Below, one piece after another: positions 48,544-58,999 of a DNA stretch of 64,000 bases. A model generated the notes under the pieces. The model made no database searches and had not been told where the DNA came from. It worked only from the letters and a program-made list of their open reading frames with translations. Source of the stretch: Bacteroidota bacterium (GTDB lineage Bacteria; Bacteroidota; Bacteroidia; AKYH767-A; OLB10); NCBI GenBank assembly GCA_016721435.1, contig JADKIC010000011.1, positions 1 to 64,000 on the forward strand, in the 5' to 3' direction. A program made the translations under genes and the position numbers. Each line of letters starts with the position of its first letter. Position 1 is the stretch's first letter.

Positions 48544-51218
48544 ATGAAAATACGTGAGATCAGGGCAATGCGAGGCCCTAACTACTGGTCGATTCGACGC
48601 CATTTCTTGATAGTGATGAAACTTGATCTGGAAGAAATGGAGGAGCGCCCGTCAAATTTGATTGAAGGATTCTCAGAACGGCTGGAAAAAATGTTTCCTA
48701 CTATGTATGAACATGAGTGTTCGGAAGGACATCCGGGAGGCTTTTTTAAGCGTGTTGCGGATGGAACCTGGATGGGACATGTAGTTGAGCATATTGCACT
48801 CGAAATCCAAACACTTGCCGGAATGGATGTGGGGTTTGGCCGAACAAGATCTACTTCCGAGCCGGGCGTTTATAACGTGGTTTTTACTTACATGGAAGAA
48901 AAAGTGGGCATTTATGCAGCAAAGGCCGCAGTTCGTATAGTCGAGGCGTTAGTGGAAGGCAAAGACTATCCGCTTGAAGACGATATTCAAAAGATGCGCG
49001 AATTGCGTGAAGATGAGCGACTGGGTCCGAGTACAGGTTCTATTGTAGAAGAAGCAGCTGCAAGGGGAATTCCATGGATTCGTCTGAACCGGCATTCCCT
49101 TGTGATGCTGGGCTATGGTGTCAATCAAAAGAGAATTCAGGCCACTATTACCAGTCAGACCGGGAGTATTGCGGTAGAAATTGCCTGTGATAAAGAAGAG
49201 ACCAAGAATCTACTGGAAGCGGCAAATATTCCTGTACCAAAAGGTCGTATCATTTATGATGAGGAAGATTTGGAGAATGCAATAGTTTCGATTGGCTTTC
49301 CGATGGTCATAAAACCGGTGAACGGGAATCATGGTCGTGGAGCAACTATTAATATCCGATCAAAAGAAGATGCCATTGAGGCCTTAGGATTAGCGAAGAA
49401 AATTTCCCGGGCTGTAATTTGTGAAAAGTACATTACCGGATTTGATCACCGCGTATTAGTCATCGATTACAAATTTGTAGCAGCAGCTAAAAGAACTCCG
49501 GCGATGGTGAAGGGTGACGGCAAACTTAATATCCAACAACTCATCGATGAGGTAAACAAAGATCCGCGTCGGGGTTATGGTCATGAAAAGGTGCTCACTG
49601 CAATCAAAGTAGATGAGATGACCAATAATATCTTACTCGAGAAGGGACTGACGTTGGAAAGTGTATTGCCTGCAGGGGAAATTTTATATCTTAAATCAAC
49701 TGCAAATATTTCTACCGGAGGCACTGCAACGGATATTAGTGATCATGTTCATCCGCACAATATTTTTATGGCGGAACGAATTGCACGGATTATCGGCCTC
49801 GATATTTGCGGTATCGATATTATGGCAGATGATCTTGGCTTACCCATTTCAGAGACGGGAGGCGCAATTCTTGAAGTAAATGCTGCACCCGGTTTCCGTA
49901 TGCATCTTGCCCCGACAGAAGGTCTCCCTCGCAATGTGGCCGAACCGGTGATCAATATGCTGTTTCCGCCCGGTGCTCCCTTAAAATACCCATTGTTGCT
50001 GTTACCGGAACCAATGGAAAACCACCACTACCCGACTCATGGCGCATATCGCGAAAACGGCGGGATATAAAGTTGGATTTACAACTACCGATGGTATTTA
50101 CATCCAGAATATCATGATGCAACGCGGAGATTGTACAGGTCCGCAAAGTGCTGAATTTGTTTTAAAGGATCCTACTGTTGATTTTGCTGTTCTTGAAACT
50201 GCCAGAGGGGGATACTCAGAGCAGGTTTGGGATTTCATCAATGCGATATCGGTATTGTTACGAATGTCGCAGCGGATCATCTTGGATTGAAAGATATCAA
50301 TTCCCTGGAAGATATGGCCCGGGTGAAATCCATCGTTCCGGAAGCGGTGATGCCCGGTGGTTATGCTATCCTGAACGCCGATGATGAATTGGTGTATGGA
50401 ATGGCGAAAGGTTTGCAATGTAATGTTGCTTATTTTTCAATGGATGAGAAAAACCCGCTAATAGAAGAACATTGTGAGAAAGGTGGACTAGCGGCCATTG
50501 CCGAGAATGGATTTATCACTATCTGTAAAGGCACCTGGAAAATCAGAGTGGAGAAAATTGTAAATATACCCCTCACCTTCCGCGGAAAAGCTGCCTTTAT
50601 GATTCAGAATATTTTACCGGCAGTGCTTACCGGCTTTATTCGGAATTTTAAAATAGAAGATATTCGTCTCGCTCTGGAAACATTTATTCCATCACCGGTT
50701 CAAACGCCGGGTCGTATGAATATGTTTGAATTCAGGAAGTTTAATGTGATGGTGGATTATGCTCATAATCCTGCCGGATTTCAGGCGATTTCCAAGTTCA
50801 TCGAGAAGATTGAAGCAAAACCCAAGATTGGAATTATTGCAGGTGTTGGTGATCGCAGAGATGAGGATATTATCGCGCTGGGTACGCTCGCCGCTAAAAT
50901 GTTTGATGAAATTATAGTGCGCCAGGACCGCAATTTGAGAGGAAGATCAGAGCGTGAAATTATTGACCTGATGCTTCAGGGAGTACATAAGATTGACGTG
51001 AATAAAAAGTATACTGTAATACCCAGTGAGCCTGAAGCGATTGATTATGCATTCAAGAATGCAAAAAGGGTTCATTCATTGTTATCTGCAGTGATGTCGT
51101 TCCGGATGCGCTGGAGCAGGTCATGAAGTATAAAGAGGAAGAAGATAAATTTGAGCTGAAGTCTGATGATATTCCGAATCAGCATGAACAGGTAAAATCA
51201 GGAATCACCGCCGGTTAA
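48544..51218 (+). CDS. cphA: Cyanophycin synthetase (four frame breaks)
   Basis: CphA polymerises aspartate and arginine into multi-L-arginyl-poly-L-aspartate without ribosomes. The N-terminal domain (MKIREIRAMRGPNYWS, GHVVEHIALEIQTLAGMDVGFG) leads to an ATP-grasp domain (FPMVIKPVNGNHGRGATI, GIDIMADD, ILEVNAAPGFRMH) and a C-terminal Mur-ligase-like domain (VTGTNGKTTTTRLM P-loop, NVAADHLGL, VDYAHNPAGF, RGRSEREI). The frame breaks near 50000, in the AAAACC run at about 50027, near 50217 and near 51075. The last block SDVVPDALEQVMKYKEEED ends at the stop 51216-51218. Corrected length is about 890 residues, as usual. It is divergent from cphB, with a membrane protein gene 10 bases downstream. Confidence 0.92.
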
Positions 51219-51228
51219 TTGATAACAG

Positions 51229-52259
51229 TTGGATAGTATTACTCAATTTGTACTTGGTGCTGCTTTAGGAGAATTAGTTGCAGGGAAGAAAGCCGGAAAC
51301 AAAGCCTTATTTTGGGGCGGTGTTGCCGGCACTATACCCGATCTGGATATTGTTTTTAGCCCCTTATTTACTGAACTCGAGAATCTTTCGGTTCATCGGG
51401 GCTTTAGTCATAGCTTGGTATTTGGATTTCTTGCTGCCCCTGTTTTTGGCTGGCTATTGAGCAAAATGTATCGAAAACCATCGGCGATGGTTGTAAAGGA
51501 TTGGGTGAAGCTTTTTTTCTGGGGTATTTTTACGCATCCCCTACTCGATGCATTTACACTCTATGGTACCCAGCTGTTTTTACCTTTTAGTAACTACAGA
51601 GTGGCATTGAATACTATTTCAATTGTTGATCCCGGCTATACCCTACCCTTACTCTTAAGTATGATTTTGGTGATGGTTTTTCGACGCAGGAAACCCGACC
51701 TTTCATTTGCGATCAATAAAGCCGGTTTGGTGTTAAGTACCGGGTATCTGATATTGACGATCTTCAATAAATGGTATGTGGAACGGATTTTTTCAGCAGC
51801 TTTAAATGAACAGCGAATAACCGTTGACAATAGCCTTTCTAATCCTGTTTTGTTTAGTAATTTGTTATGGTACTGTGTGGCCAGAAATGATTCTACTTGC
51901 TTTATCGGCTATTATTCCTTGTTGCAGAAAAGCAAAACGGTGCGTTTTGAATCGTATCAGAGGAATACATATTTAATGCATGTTATAAAAGATAAGGAAG
52001 GGTTGGAAAAACTGAAGTGGTTCAGTAAGAATTTTTACGTTGCAGAAATGAAGAATGACACCCTTTGCTTTTACGATGTGCGGTTTGGTAAAACGGACTT
52101 GTTTTCCAAAGAAGATAATGAGAAGACTTTTGTCTTTATTTTAAAATCCCCAAGCCGGAGAATCACCCCCTGATGATTCAACAGTACATATCCAGAGAAG
52201 ACATGAATTTTAGTGAATTTATGGATCAACTGTTCCGGAGAATTAAAAGTGAGCATTAA
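51229..52259 (+). CDS. YdjM-like (PF04307) inner-membrane metal-dependent hydrolase (3' frame break)
   Basis: About 343 residues. A TTG start at 51229 gives DSITQFVLGAALGELVAG, the conserved first helix of the YdjM/LexA-regulated membrane-hydrolase family. Metal-ligand-like residues are in GTIPDLDIV, HRGFSHSLVFG and FTHPLLDAFTLYGTQLF. Four to five helices are followed by a soluble tail. One A is missing in the AAAA run near 52145; corrected, the tail reads KIPKPENHPLMIQQYISRED and stops at 52257-52259. It lies 10 bases after cphA, so it is co-transcribed. Its exact reaction is unknown. Confidence 0.85.
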
Positions 52260-52392
52260 GGAATCGTCACATTAGTTCATTTCGTCGATAGTTTCTTTCG
52301 CTTCAGCTAAAAAATAATGTAGATTGTTAATAGCATGTTAATTTTAGAATCGGTATTAATTGTTAGAATACTTTTGATACCAACTATTCCGC

Positions 52393-54875
52393 ATGAAGCC
52401 TCTCCTCTTTGTTTTCATTCTATTGTTTTCTTTAACTTCTCTCCACGGAAAGGTAGATATTCCTGATACCCTTAGATCCATTCATGCAGTAAGGATTATT
52501 AATGCCCCTAAGATAGATGGGAGATTAAATGAACAGGAATGGCTATTGGCAGAGGAGAGCAGTGATTTTATTCAAAGTCGTCCGGAAGAAGGAAAACCAT
52601 CTACTCAAAAAACTGTAGTTAAAATACTTTATACCGATTTTGCCATTTACGTAGGTGCCTGGTGTTATGATTCCCAAGCCGATAGTATTTTTAGGCAGTT
52701 GGGTCAAAGAGATGAGCCGGAATTGAATGCCGATAACTTTTATTTCAAAGTTGACCCTTACAATAATCAGCAGGATGCTTATCAATTCGGAGTTTATGCT
52801 TCAGGTGTTCAATTGGACTCTAAATTCAGTGATTTTACTTTTGATGCCGTTTGGAATTCAGAGGTGAGTAGCGATGCGAAAGGCTGGTATGTGGAAATGG
52901 AAATACCCTATTCAGCATTTCGTTTTCCCGCTATGGAAGTTCAGGAATGGGGAGTGCAGTTTACCCGGAATGTCAGACGAAGGAGAGAATTTCAGATGTG
53001 GGCTTATGTGCCCTCCGTTGCAACGAATGCCCAGCTCTATTGGGGACATCTAGAGGCGTGAAAAATGTAAAGACCCCATTGCGACTGTCTATGGTTCCCT
53101 ATCTGGCATTGAGCTATGAACATAATCCGCTTTTTAATGAAGATGGAAGTTATAGTTACTCTGATCTTAGTTCCTATAGCTTAGGAGCTGATGTTAAGTA
53201 TGGTATAGACGATAGATTTACATTGGACATGACGCTTTTGCCTGATTTCGGCCAAGTTCAATCGGATCGTATTGTGAAAAATCTGAGTTACAGGGAAGTT
53301 GTTTACGACGAGAACCGCCCGTTTTTTAAAGAAGCCATTGAGCTTTTCAGTAAAGGAAATTTATTTTATTCCAGACGGATAGGTAAAACGCCCTCCGGAT
53401 TTTATTCGGTTTTTGATGAAGTGATGGAGGATGAAACATTGAGTGAAAATCCCTCTCAGGTAAAATTACTCAACGCATTAAAAGTTTCAGGTAGAACCGA
53501 TAAGGGCCTGGGCGTAGGTTTTTTCAATGCGATCACGGATAATGCGTATGCCACTATTAAAAAGTCGGATGGTAGTCATAGAAGGGTGCTCACGGAGCCC
53601 TTTACAAATTATAACATCATAGTATTGGATCAGCAGTTTAAGAACAATTCAAATATTTATTTTATTAACGCGAGTACTATTCGCAAAGAAAAATTTGATG
53701 ATTCCAATGTAAGCGGTGCCGGGGCAAAAATCAGCAATAAAAAGAACAATTTCTCAGCCGGAGGTGAAGGTGTTATTACGCAGCGGTTCTCCGAGAATGC
53801 GGCGTTGGAAGGCAATGTTTTTAATAACAGTATAGGATACAAATACAGTATCGGTGCCGAAAAGCTGGGTGGCAATTTTATGTATGGGTCTTATAGAAAT
53901 GTTACAAGCCCTGATTATAATGCTACGGATCTGGGGTACTTCAGGGTAGCAGGACAGAATAATACAGAAGGCTTTTTCAGGTTTAATTTGTACAAGCCCT
54001 GGAAGTTTATAAGAGAGTCTTACAACAATTTGAACGTATTCATTACTGATGATTTTAAAACCGGGAAAATTGGTGACAATAGCATTTCAATAGATCTTTT
54101 TGCCAATCTCTTAAGCTGGAATGCGGTTTTTGCAGGGGCCGGGGCTCAACTATTCAGGCCGTATGATTTTTTTTAAGCACGCACAGACGGACAGGTTTTT
54201 AGAGGACTCCGGTATTATTATACCTACGCCGGAGTCAGCACAGATTATAGGAAGAAGCTGGCTATAGATTATAGTTTTAACCTTTCTAATTTCATTGATG
54301 AATTTACCTGGTTTGGTTATAACAATCAACTGAGTCTTCGATTCCGTCCAAATGATAAGTTCTTCCTTACCTATAAATTGGTGTATAATTACGACCCGTT
54401 TAATGTAGGTTACGCTGCCCATGATGAGGAAGGCAAACCGCTCATTGGAGGCCGAAGATTAGACACATGGGAGAACAGTTTTAAAGGAAGTTATATTTTT
54501 AAAAATAATATGTGGCTGACCTTAATTGCACGACACTATTGGATTACCGGCGATTATAAAAAGTATTTTTCATTGGATCAGGAGGGCGAAATGATAGAAA
54601 ACAGCTTGTTTACCGGGAATAGTAATTTCAATTTTAATGTGATGAATATTGATATTATCTATGAATGGCGATTTGCACCCGGAAGTATTTTAAATATTAT
54701 TTATAAAAATGGTTTGTCGAATGAAACGCAAGTGATCAATCATCAATTTGGTGATAATTTTAGCAGAGTGATTAATGACCCTCAATCGAGAACAATAGCA
54801 ATTAAAGTTTTGTATTTTCTCGATTACTTGAAAATACATGGAAAATGGGCCGCAGGTATCATAAATCAGCATTAG
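52393..54875 (+). CDS. DUF5916 outer-membrane protein with CBM9-like N-terminus (frameshift and in-frame stop)
   Basis: About 827 residues. Signal peptide (FVFILLFSLTSLHGK), then a CBM9-like domain (APKIDGRLNEQEWLLAE, YTDFAIYVGAWCYDS, GWYVEMEIPYSAFRFP), then a DUF5916 barrel (DMTLLPDFGQVQSDRIVKNLS, ENRPFFKEAIELF). The frame breaks near 53055 (GHLEA-stop versus GVKNVKTPL). At 54174-54176 a TAA interrupts PYDFF/ARTDGQVFRG without any frame change, after eight T residues, and the barrel continues in the same frame to 54875. A GAA-to-TAA change or a misread base would explain it. It is likely a surface protein that binds glycans. Its role is unknown. Confidence 0.85.
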
Positions 54876-55068
54876 AAAAAGCTACTTCTTTTACGCGCCC
54901 TTCTCATCGTTTTGCAAAAAAGGGCCTTTAGTTCCCGGAAAAAAATAAAAATTTGATTTTATTCTTCCTTGTTTAATTGGTGAAGGTATGGGAATCGAAT
55001 TTTCAGGAAACTGAATTAGAAATTTTTTGTACATTTATTGTCGTAGAATGGGTAGAAAAGCAATCGGC

Positions 55069-55908
55069 ATGAACAAAAGCTTTATTTCAATAGTATTCCT
55101 GCTATTTTCATTTCCCTTGATAGCACAACAAGCAATGGTGGCAGAGAAATCCCTTCTTTTGAAAACAGGTCTTTTCGCTACAAGCTACACCAGTGTTTTT
55201 GATAATGACGGCGAACGTAAAATTACTCCTTCCGTTTTGCATTCGGGTTTCTATGTTAATGCAGAAGCAGGTATTCATAAACACTGGAGTGTTTTGGTGA
55301 ATGCTCCACTGTTAATATATAATCATGTGGAAGCTGCGTCAGAACCGGGTGGGATAAGCACAAGCACTTCGATTTCCCGTCCGGGTGATATGGAAATGGG
55401 TTTAAAGTTTGGCTTTTCACGAAATGATGCCTGGTCAGCATGCTTCGCATTAGTCCAAAGCCTTGCAACCGGTTATCGGGATAAAAAGACAAATTTGAAT
55501 ACAGGATTTGCAGATTATTATACACAGGCTTTTTTTAATGTGAAATACCATCGCTCTACGAAATGGTCAGCACAGACGTATATGGGCTTTACCAATAAAA
55601 ATCAATATTTCGGTGATGAATTTATGGCAGGAATAACGTTGACCGTTCTCATTCATAAACACCTACTCATTGATTGGAATATGAATGGCATTTTCCCTCT
55701 CGAAAATGCTAGTGAACAACCGAATTTATATTTGCTGGGACTTTATCACAATAACCGCGGACTATTAAATACCGGCTATGAAATCACCTATTGGCTGAAT
55801 AATAAGATGGGAGTATTCACTTCCGGGTGTATTCCTGTAAAAGGTCAATACCTATACGCAAGTCCAACGATGGGGCTGGGTTTAAAATTGAATTTTAATA
55901 AATCGTAA
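55069..55908 (+). CDS. Outer-membrane beta-barrel-like protein
   Basis: 279 residues from ATG 55069, chosen because the signal peptide starts there (MNKSFISIVFLLFSFPLIAQ); an in-frame start at 55027 would put 14 residues before it. The body alternates hydrophobic and polar residues like a barrel (HKHWSVLVNAPLLIYNHVE, DMEMGLKFGFSRNDAWSACFAL, WSAQTYMGFTNKNQYFG) and ends with LGLGLKLNF. No named family is recognised. Such proteins are often called transporter-like or MetA-pathway-like barrels in this phylum. It is intact and appears monocistronic. Confidence 0.75.
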   Translation: MNKSFISIVFLLFSFPLIAQQAMVAEKSLLLKTGLFATSYTSVFDNDGERKITPSVLHSGFYVNAEAGIHKHWSVLVNAPLLIYNHVEAASEPGGISTSTSISRPGDMEMGLKFGFSRNDAWSACFALVQSLATGYRDKKTNLNTGFADYYTQAFFNVKYHRSTKWSAQTYMGFTNKNQYFGDEFMAGITLTVLIHKHLLIDWNMNGIFPLENASEQPNLYLLGLYHNNRGLLNTGYEITYWLNNKMGVFTSGCIPVKGQYLYASPTMGLGLKLNFNKS

Positions 55909-55952
55909 AAAATTGGTAAAGTAATTTTGTTCTGAATCTATTAAACGAATCT

Positions 55953-56099
55953 TTAAAAAAGCATGGGTATGACAACAAATAATAAAGTCATTGAAAGAAA
56001 AAATGTTAACATCAAGCCTATTCCAAATCGTTCCTTCTGACTCAGTGGGTATGATTCATATCGCTTGACCAGTTCAATCATCGTTTTTTCTTCTCTCAT
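55953..56099 (-). CDS. Small single-helix membrane protein (48 residues)
   Basis: A 48-codon frame on the minus strand. The N-terminal half is hydrophilic (MREEKTMIELVKRYESYPLS, QKERFG) and the C-terminal half is one transmembrane helix (IGLMLTFFLSMTLLFVVIP) ending MLF. The amphipathic-then-membrane layout and the absence of any competing frame suggest a real small protein. The family is unknown. It lies alone in a 760-base gap. Confidence 0.5.
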   Translation of the reverse strand: MREEKTMIELVKRYESYPLSQKERFGIGLMLTFFLSMTLLFVVIPMLF

Positions 56100-56671
56100 T
56101 GCTTTGGGTTATAGAGGGTGAATTATTGATTTACTGTTTACTTAATCATAATTGAATTATTGACTCTCAAATTTAAAACTTTAATTTTTACTCCATTAAG
56201 GTTTTAGACTTTATTTTTCAAGTTATACACCTCTTTTTTAACAACAATTCATATAGGTTGATCTATTAAATTTTTGAGTAATAAAGTATTGGTGAAGATG
56301 AAACGGGACCAAATTGGCAGATATTCTATTTCATACCGGTTATACAGCTTGGTCACTATTAGTTTTTATCAGATACTTAATCCTTATTAATTCATTTCCA
56401 AGTAGATGCACGTTTCATATACTTGTTATTCCTACAATGAAAAATTGATGTCCTTTCCAACTCTAAAAGTAGGTAAAACTTTGATTTATAGAACATTGTT
56501 AAAGGGTAAAGTGCACTTTAATATTAGAAAAGTACAAGTGCTGCTGAGTTGATAGGACGCCTCTCACATTAAAATGAAACAAATATGAAGGGATACCAGG
56601 ATTGTAACCTCTTTCCTTAAAACCTTCGTTACATTGCAATTAAAGCATGCATCTTTGCAGTATTAACATAA
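56100..56671. other. A+T-rich intergenic stretch
   Basis: About 570 bases with no convincing gene. A 31-codon plus-strand frame near 56299 was seen but not accepted. The last 60 bases (GCATCTTTGC near 56650) resemble a weak -7 box for the next gene. Confidence 0.4.
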
Positions 56672-58165
56672 ATGAGAAGGGTAAAAATCATGAATAAACA
56701 ATTAAAGATATTTTCTTCCAAAAATGTCGGTTCCGGCATCTTCCTCCTATTCTCGATTCTGGTTACGCTATTGTTTTCTGAAGTTAGTGCACGTCCTGCA
56801 TTGGCTGATACAAAGGATGGCTATGAATTGAAATTTAAAGTAACCGGATTGAAAGACTCCATGATTTACATTGCTAATTACTATGGAGAAAAGCAGTACC
56901 TGAAGGATTCAACACATTGTGATGCGAATGGAAATGTGGTGTTTAAGGGTGTAGAAGCACTTCCAGGGGGAATCTATTTGTTCGTATTTCCCAATAAAAC
57001 ATATTTTGAATTTTTGATTGACAACGAACAATCGTTTAGTATGGAGTGTACCTTGGGCAATGTAATTGGTAGTATGAAGGTAAAGGGTTCAGAGAATAAC
57101 AGATTGTTTTATGAGTACCTGAATTTTATTCAGGAACGTTCAAAGGAAGTAGAACCGCTCAAAGCACAACTTACAGCCAATGCTGAAGATAAAGTCCTGG
57201 TGGATTCATTAGAAAGGGCCATTAAAAAAATAGATCAGAAAGTGGCCGACTATAAAAACACCTATATCAGTCAATATCCACAGTCTTTTTTAGCTGCTAT
57301 TTTTAAAGCTTCTAAAGATCCTGTTATTCCGGAATTGCCTAAAAAAGCAGATGGAAAACCTGATTCTTCCTTCGTCTATTATTATTACCGCGATCATTAT
57401 TTCGATAATCTGGATTTAGGAGATGAACGATTACTCAGAAGTCCTGTGTATCATAATAAACTTTCTTTTTTTCTGAAGAGCATGCTTATAAACATACCGG
57501 ATTCGCTGATTCCGCAGTTAGATATATTGGTTGAAAAGGCTTCTAAGTCTAAGGAAACGTATAAATACATGGTATGGCTGTTGACCAATACCTATGAAAC
57601 ATCCAATATCATGGGTATGGATGCCGTTTTTGTACACCTCGTTAAAAATTATTATACCAAGGAAAAGGCGTATTGGGTGGACGATGCTACCCTCTATAAA
57701 ATTCAGGACCGGGCGCGAATTCTTGAACCGATTTTAATTGGTAAAAAGGCGAAGAATTTAATTTTAACGGATACACTTGGTGTTTATCAGGCTTTGTATA
57801 ATGTTGACGCTCCCTTTACCATACTCTATTTTTGGGATCCGGATTGTGGCCATTGCAAGAAAGTGACGCCTAAGGTGAAAGCCTATTATGATAAAGTAAA
57901 ATCGAAAGGGATTAAAGTTTTCGCGGTGTGCTCAGAAGTTGAAATGGATAAATGGAAAGCCTACATTCGTGATAATAATTTGAACTGGATTAATGTGGCT
58001 GATCCTAAACTGCAGAATAATTTCCGCCAGGAATTTGATATTTTAACAACACCTCAGATATTTATTCTGGATAAAGACAAGAAGATCCTTGCTAAGAAAA
58101 TCGATGAGGATAATATGGAGAAAATTCTTGATCGTGAGTTAGAGAATCTGGCAAAGAAACCGTAA
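56672..58165 (+). CDS. TlpA-like thiol-disulfide protein with DUF4369/DUF5106-type N-terminus
   Basis: 497 residues, intact. A long signal/anchor (SGIFLLFSILVTLLFSEVSARPALA) supports ATG 56690 (MNKQLK) as a likely alternative start. Residues ~45-145 form a DUF4369-like beta-domain (ELKFKVTGLKDSMIYIANYYGEKQYLKDS). A long helical middle (EVEPLKAQLTANAEDK, FVYYYYRDHYFDNLDLGD) is DUF5106-like. The C-terminal thioredoxin fold has the redox motif DPDCGHCKKVTPK (CGHC) and cis-Pro in ILTTPQIFILDKDK. It probably handles disulfides or quality control in the periplasm. A terminator follows. Confidence 0.9.
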   Translation: MRRVKIMNKQLKIFSSKNVGSGIFLLFSILVTLLFSEVSARPALADTKDGYELKFKVTGLKDSMIYIANYYGEKQYLKDSTHCDANGNVVFKGVEALPGGIYLFVFPNKTYFEFLIDNEQSFSMECTLGNVIGSMKVKGSENNRLFYEYLNFIQERSKEVEPLKAQLTANAEDKVLVDSLERAIKKIDQKVADYKNTYISQYPQSFLAAIFKASKDPVIPELPKKADGKPDSSFVYYYYRDHYFDNLDLGDERLLRSPVYHNKLSFFLKSMLINIPDSLIPQLDILVEKASKSKETYKYMVWLLTNTYETSNIMGMDAVFVHLVKNYYTKEKAYWVDDATLYKIQDRARILEPILIGKKAKNLILTDTLGVYQALYNVDAPFTILYFWDPDCGHCKKVTPKVKAYYDKVKSKGIKVFAVCSEVEMDKWKAYIRDNNLNWINVADPKLQNNFRQEFDILTTPQIFILDKDKKILAKKIDEDNMEKILDRELENLAKKP

Positions 58166-58188
58166 AGACTATTCCCGTCTTAGAAGTT

Positions 58189-58232
58189 AAAGGCAATGGC
58201 TGAAGAAATTCAGTACTTGCCTTTATTTTTTA
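58189..58232 (+). terminator. Terminator between convergent genes
   Basis: AAAGGCAA (58189-58196) pairs with TTGCCTTT (58217-58224), extended by CTGAA/TTCAG inside, and is followed by ATTTTTTT. It overlaps the 3' end of the convergent DUF4184 gene. Confidence 0.85.
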
Positions 58233-58998
58233 CAGATGGAATTGCTTTTCTCCTGATTAGTTGTTCTCTTTTCGCCATTTCCAACCAGCAAACAATGATG
58301 GTGGCATAGAAAAATGAGCCAAGGGAAATGATCACTAAATGTCGGGTCCAGTTCCAGCTGAGTCCGATGGCTATGCGAATGGAGGCAATGAGTATTGCCA
58401 AAAAGAGAATCTTTCCCCAAAATGCTCCACCTGCAAAAAAGGTCTTCCAGTTTTCCTTAGAGAGTACTTTCTTAAAATTCAAATACACTATCGCCATCGC
58501 TAAACATCCCACGATCGTACTCGCATACCAAAGCAAGGAGCAACGTCTGATTTCATAAGCTCCAACGGTGGCGGTCTCGAACAGAAATGGAATCTGGTGT
58601 ACCATATAGCCATTGGCATGACAAAAAGAATCCCAGATGAGATGCGATAGTATTCCGATGAGAGCCGATACAGTAAACATCAGCCAATTCTCCTTCAACC
58701 ATTCAAAAAAATCCTCCTTGATTTCAAAGTTTATCGTTTCTTTAAAAAAGTTTAATCGTGGCCAAAGTACCGGATAGATGATGCCATGATAGAGATAGGA
58801 TAAAATAATGGTGAGTGGAAGATTGAACGTAAGAATTCCACTCAATGTATGACTCACCGATGCACAGGAACTGAGCCAGATGAAATATTCAAAATCAGGA
58901 ACGATACTACCAATAATCAACGCTGTCCAGGAAAGGTTTTTAATCCTGAATATTTTCAATGGAAGTACGATGGCCGGATGAGCCGGAGTAAAGGGCAT
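58210..58998 (-). CDS. DUF4184 family integral membrane protein
   Basis: 262 residues from ATG 58998. The start is fixed by the family hallmark MPFTPAHPAIVLPLK; the frame opens 81 bases earlier, but that part lies inside the end of the upstream gene. The DUF4184 blocks are SIVPDFEYFIWL, YLYHGIIYPVLWPRLNFF, ILSHLIWDSFCHANGYMV and ISLGSFFYATIIVCWL. Conserved His and Asp residues suggest a metal-binding membrane enzyme, but no reaction is known. It begins 1 base after the stop of the PorE-like gene, so the two form an operon. Confidence 0.85.
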   Translation of the reverse strand: MPFTPAHPAIVLPLKIFRIKNLSWTALIIGSIVPDFEYFIWLSSCASVSHTLSGILTFNLPLTIILSYLYHGIIYPVLWPRLNFFKETINFEIKEDFFEWLKENWLMFTVSALIGILSHLIWDSFCHANGYMVHQIPFLFETATVGAYEIRRCSLLWYASTIVGCLAMAIVYLNFKKVLSKENWKTFFAGGAFWGKILFLAILIASIRIAIGLSWNWTRHLVIISLGSFFYATIIVCWLEMAKREQLIRRKAIPSVKNKGKY

Positions 58999-58999
58999 A

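Noticed and set aside
56299..56394. 31-codon plus-strand frame in the long gap
   Set aside because: Too short and without a membrane, signal or family feature.
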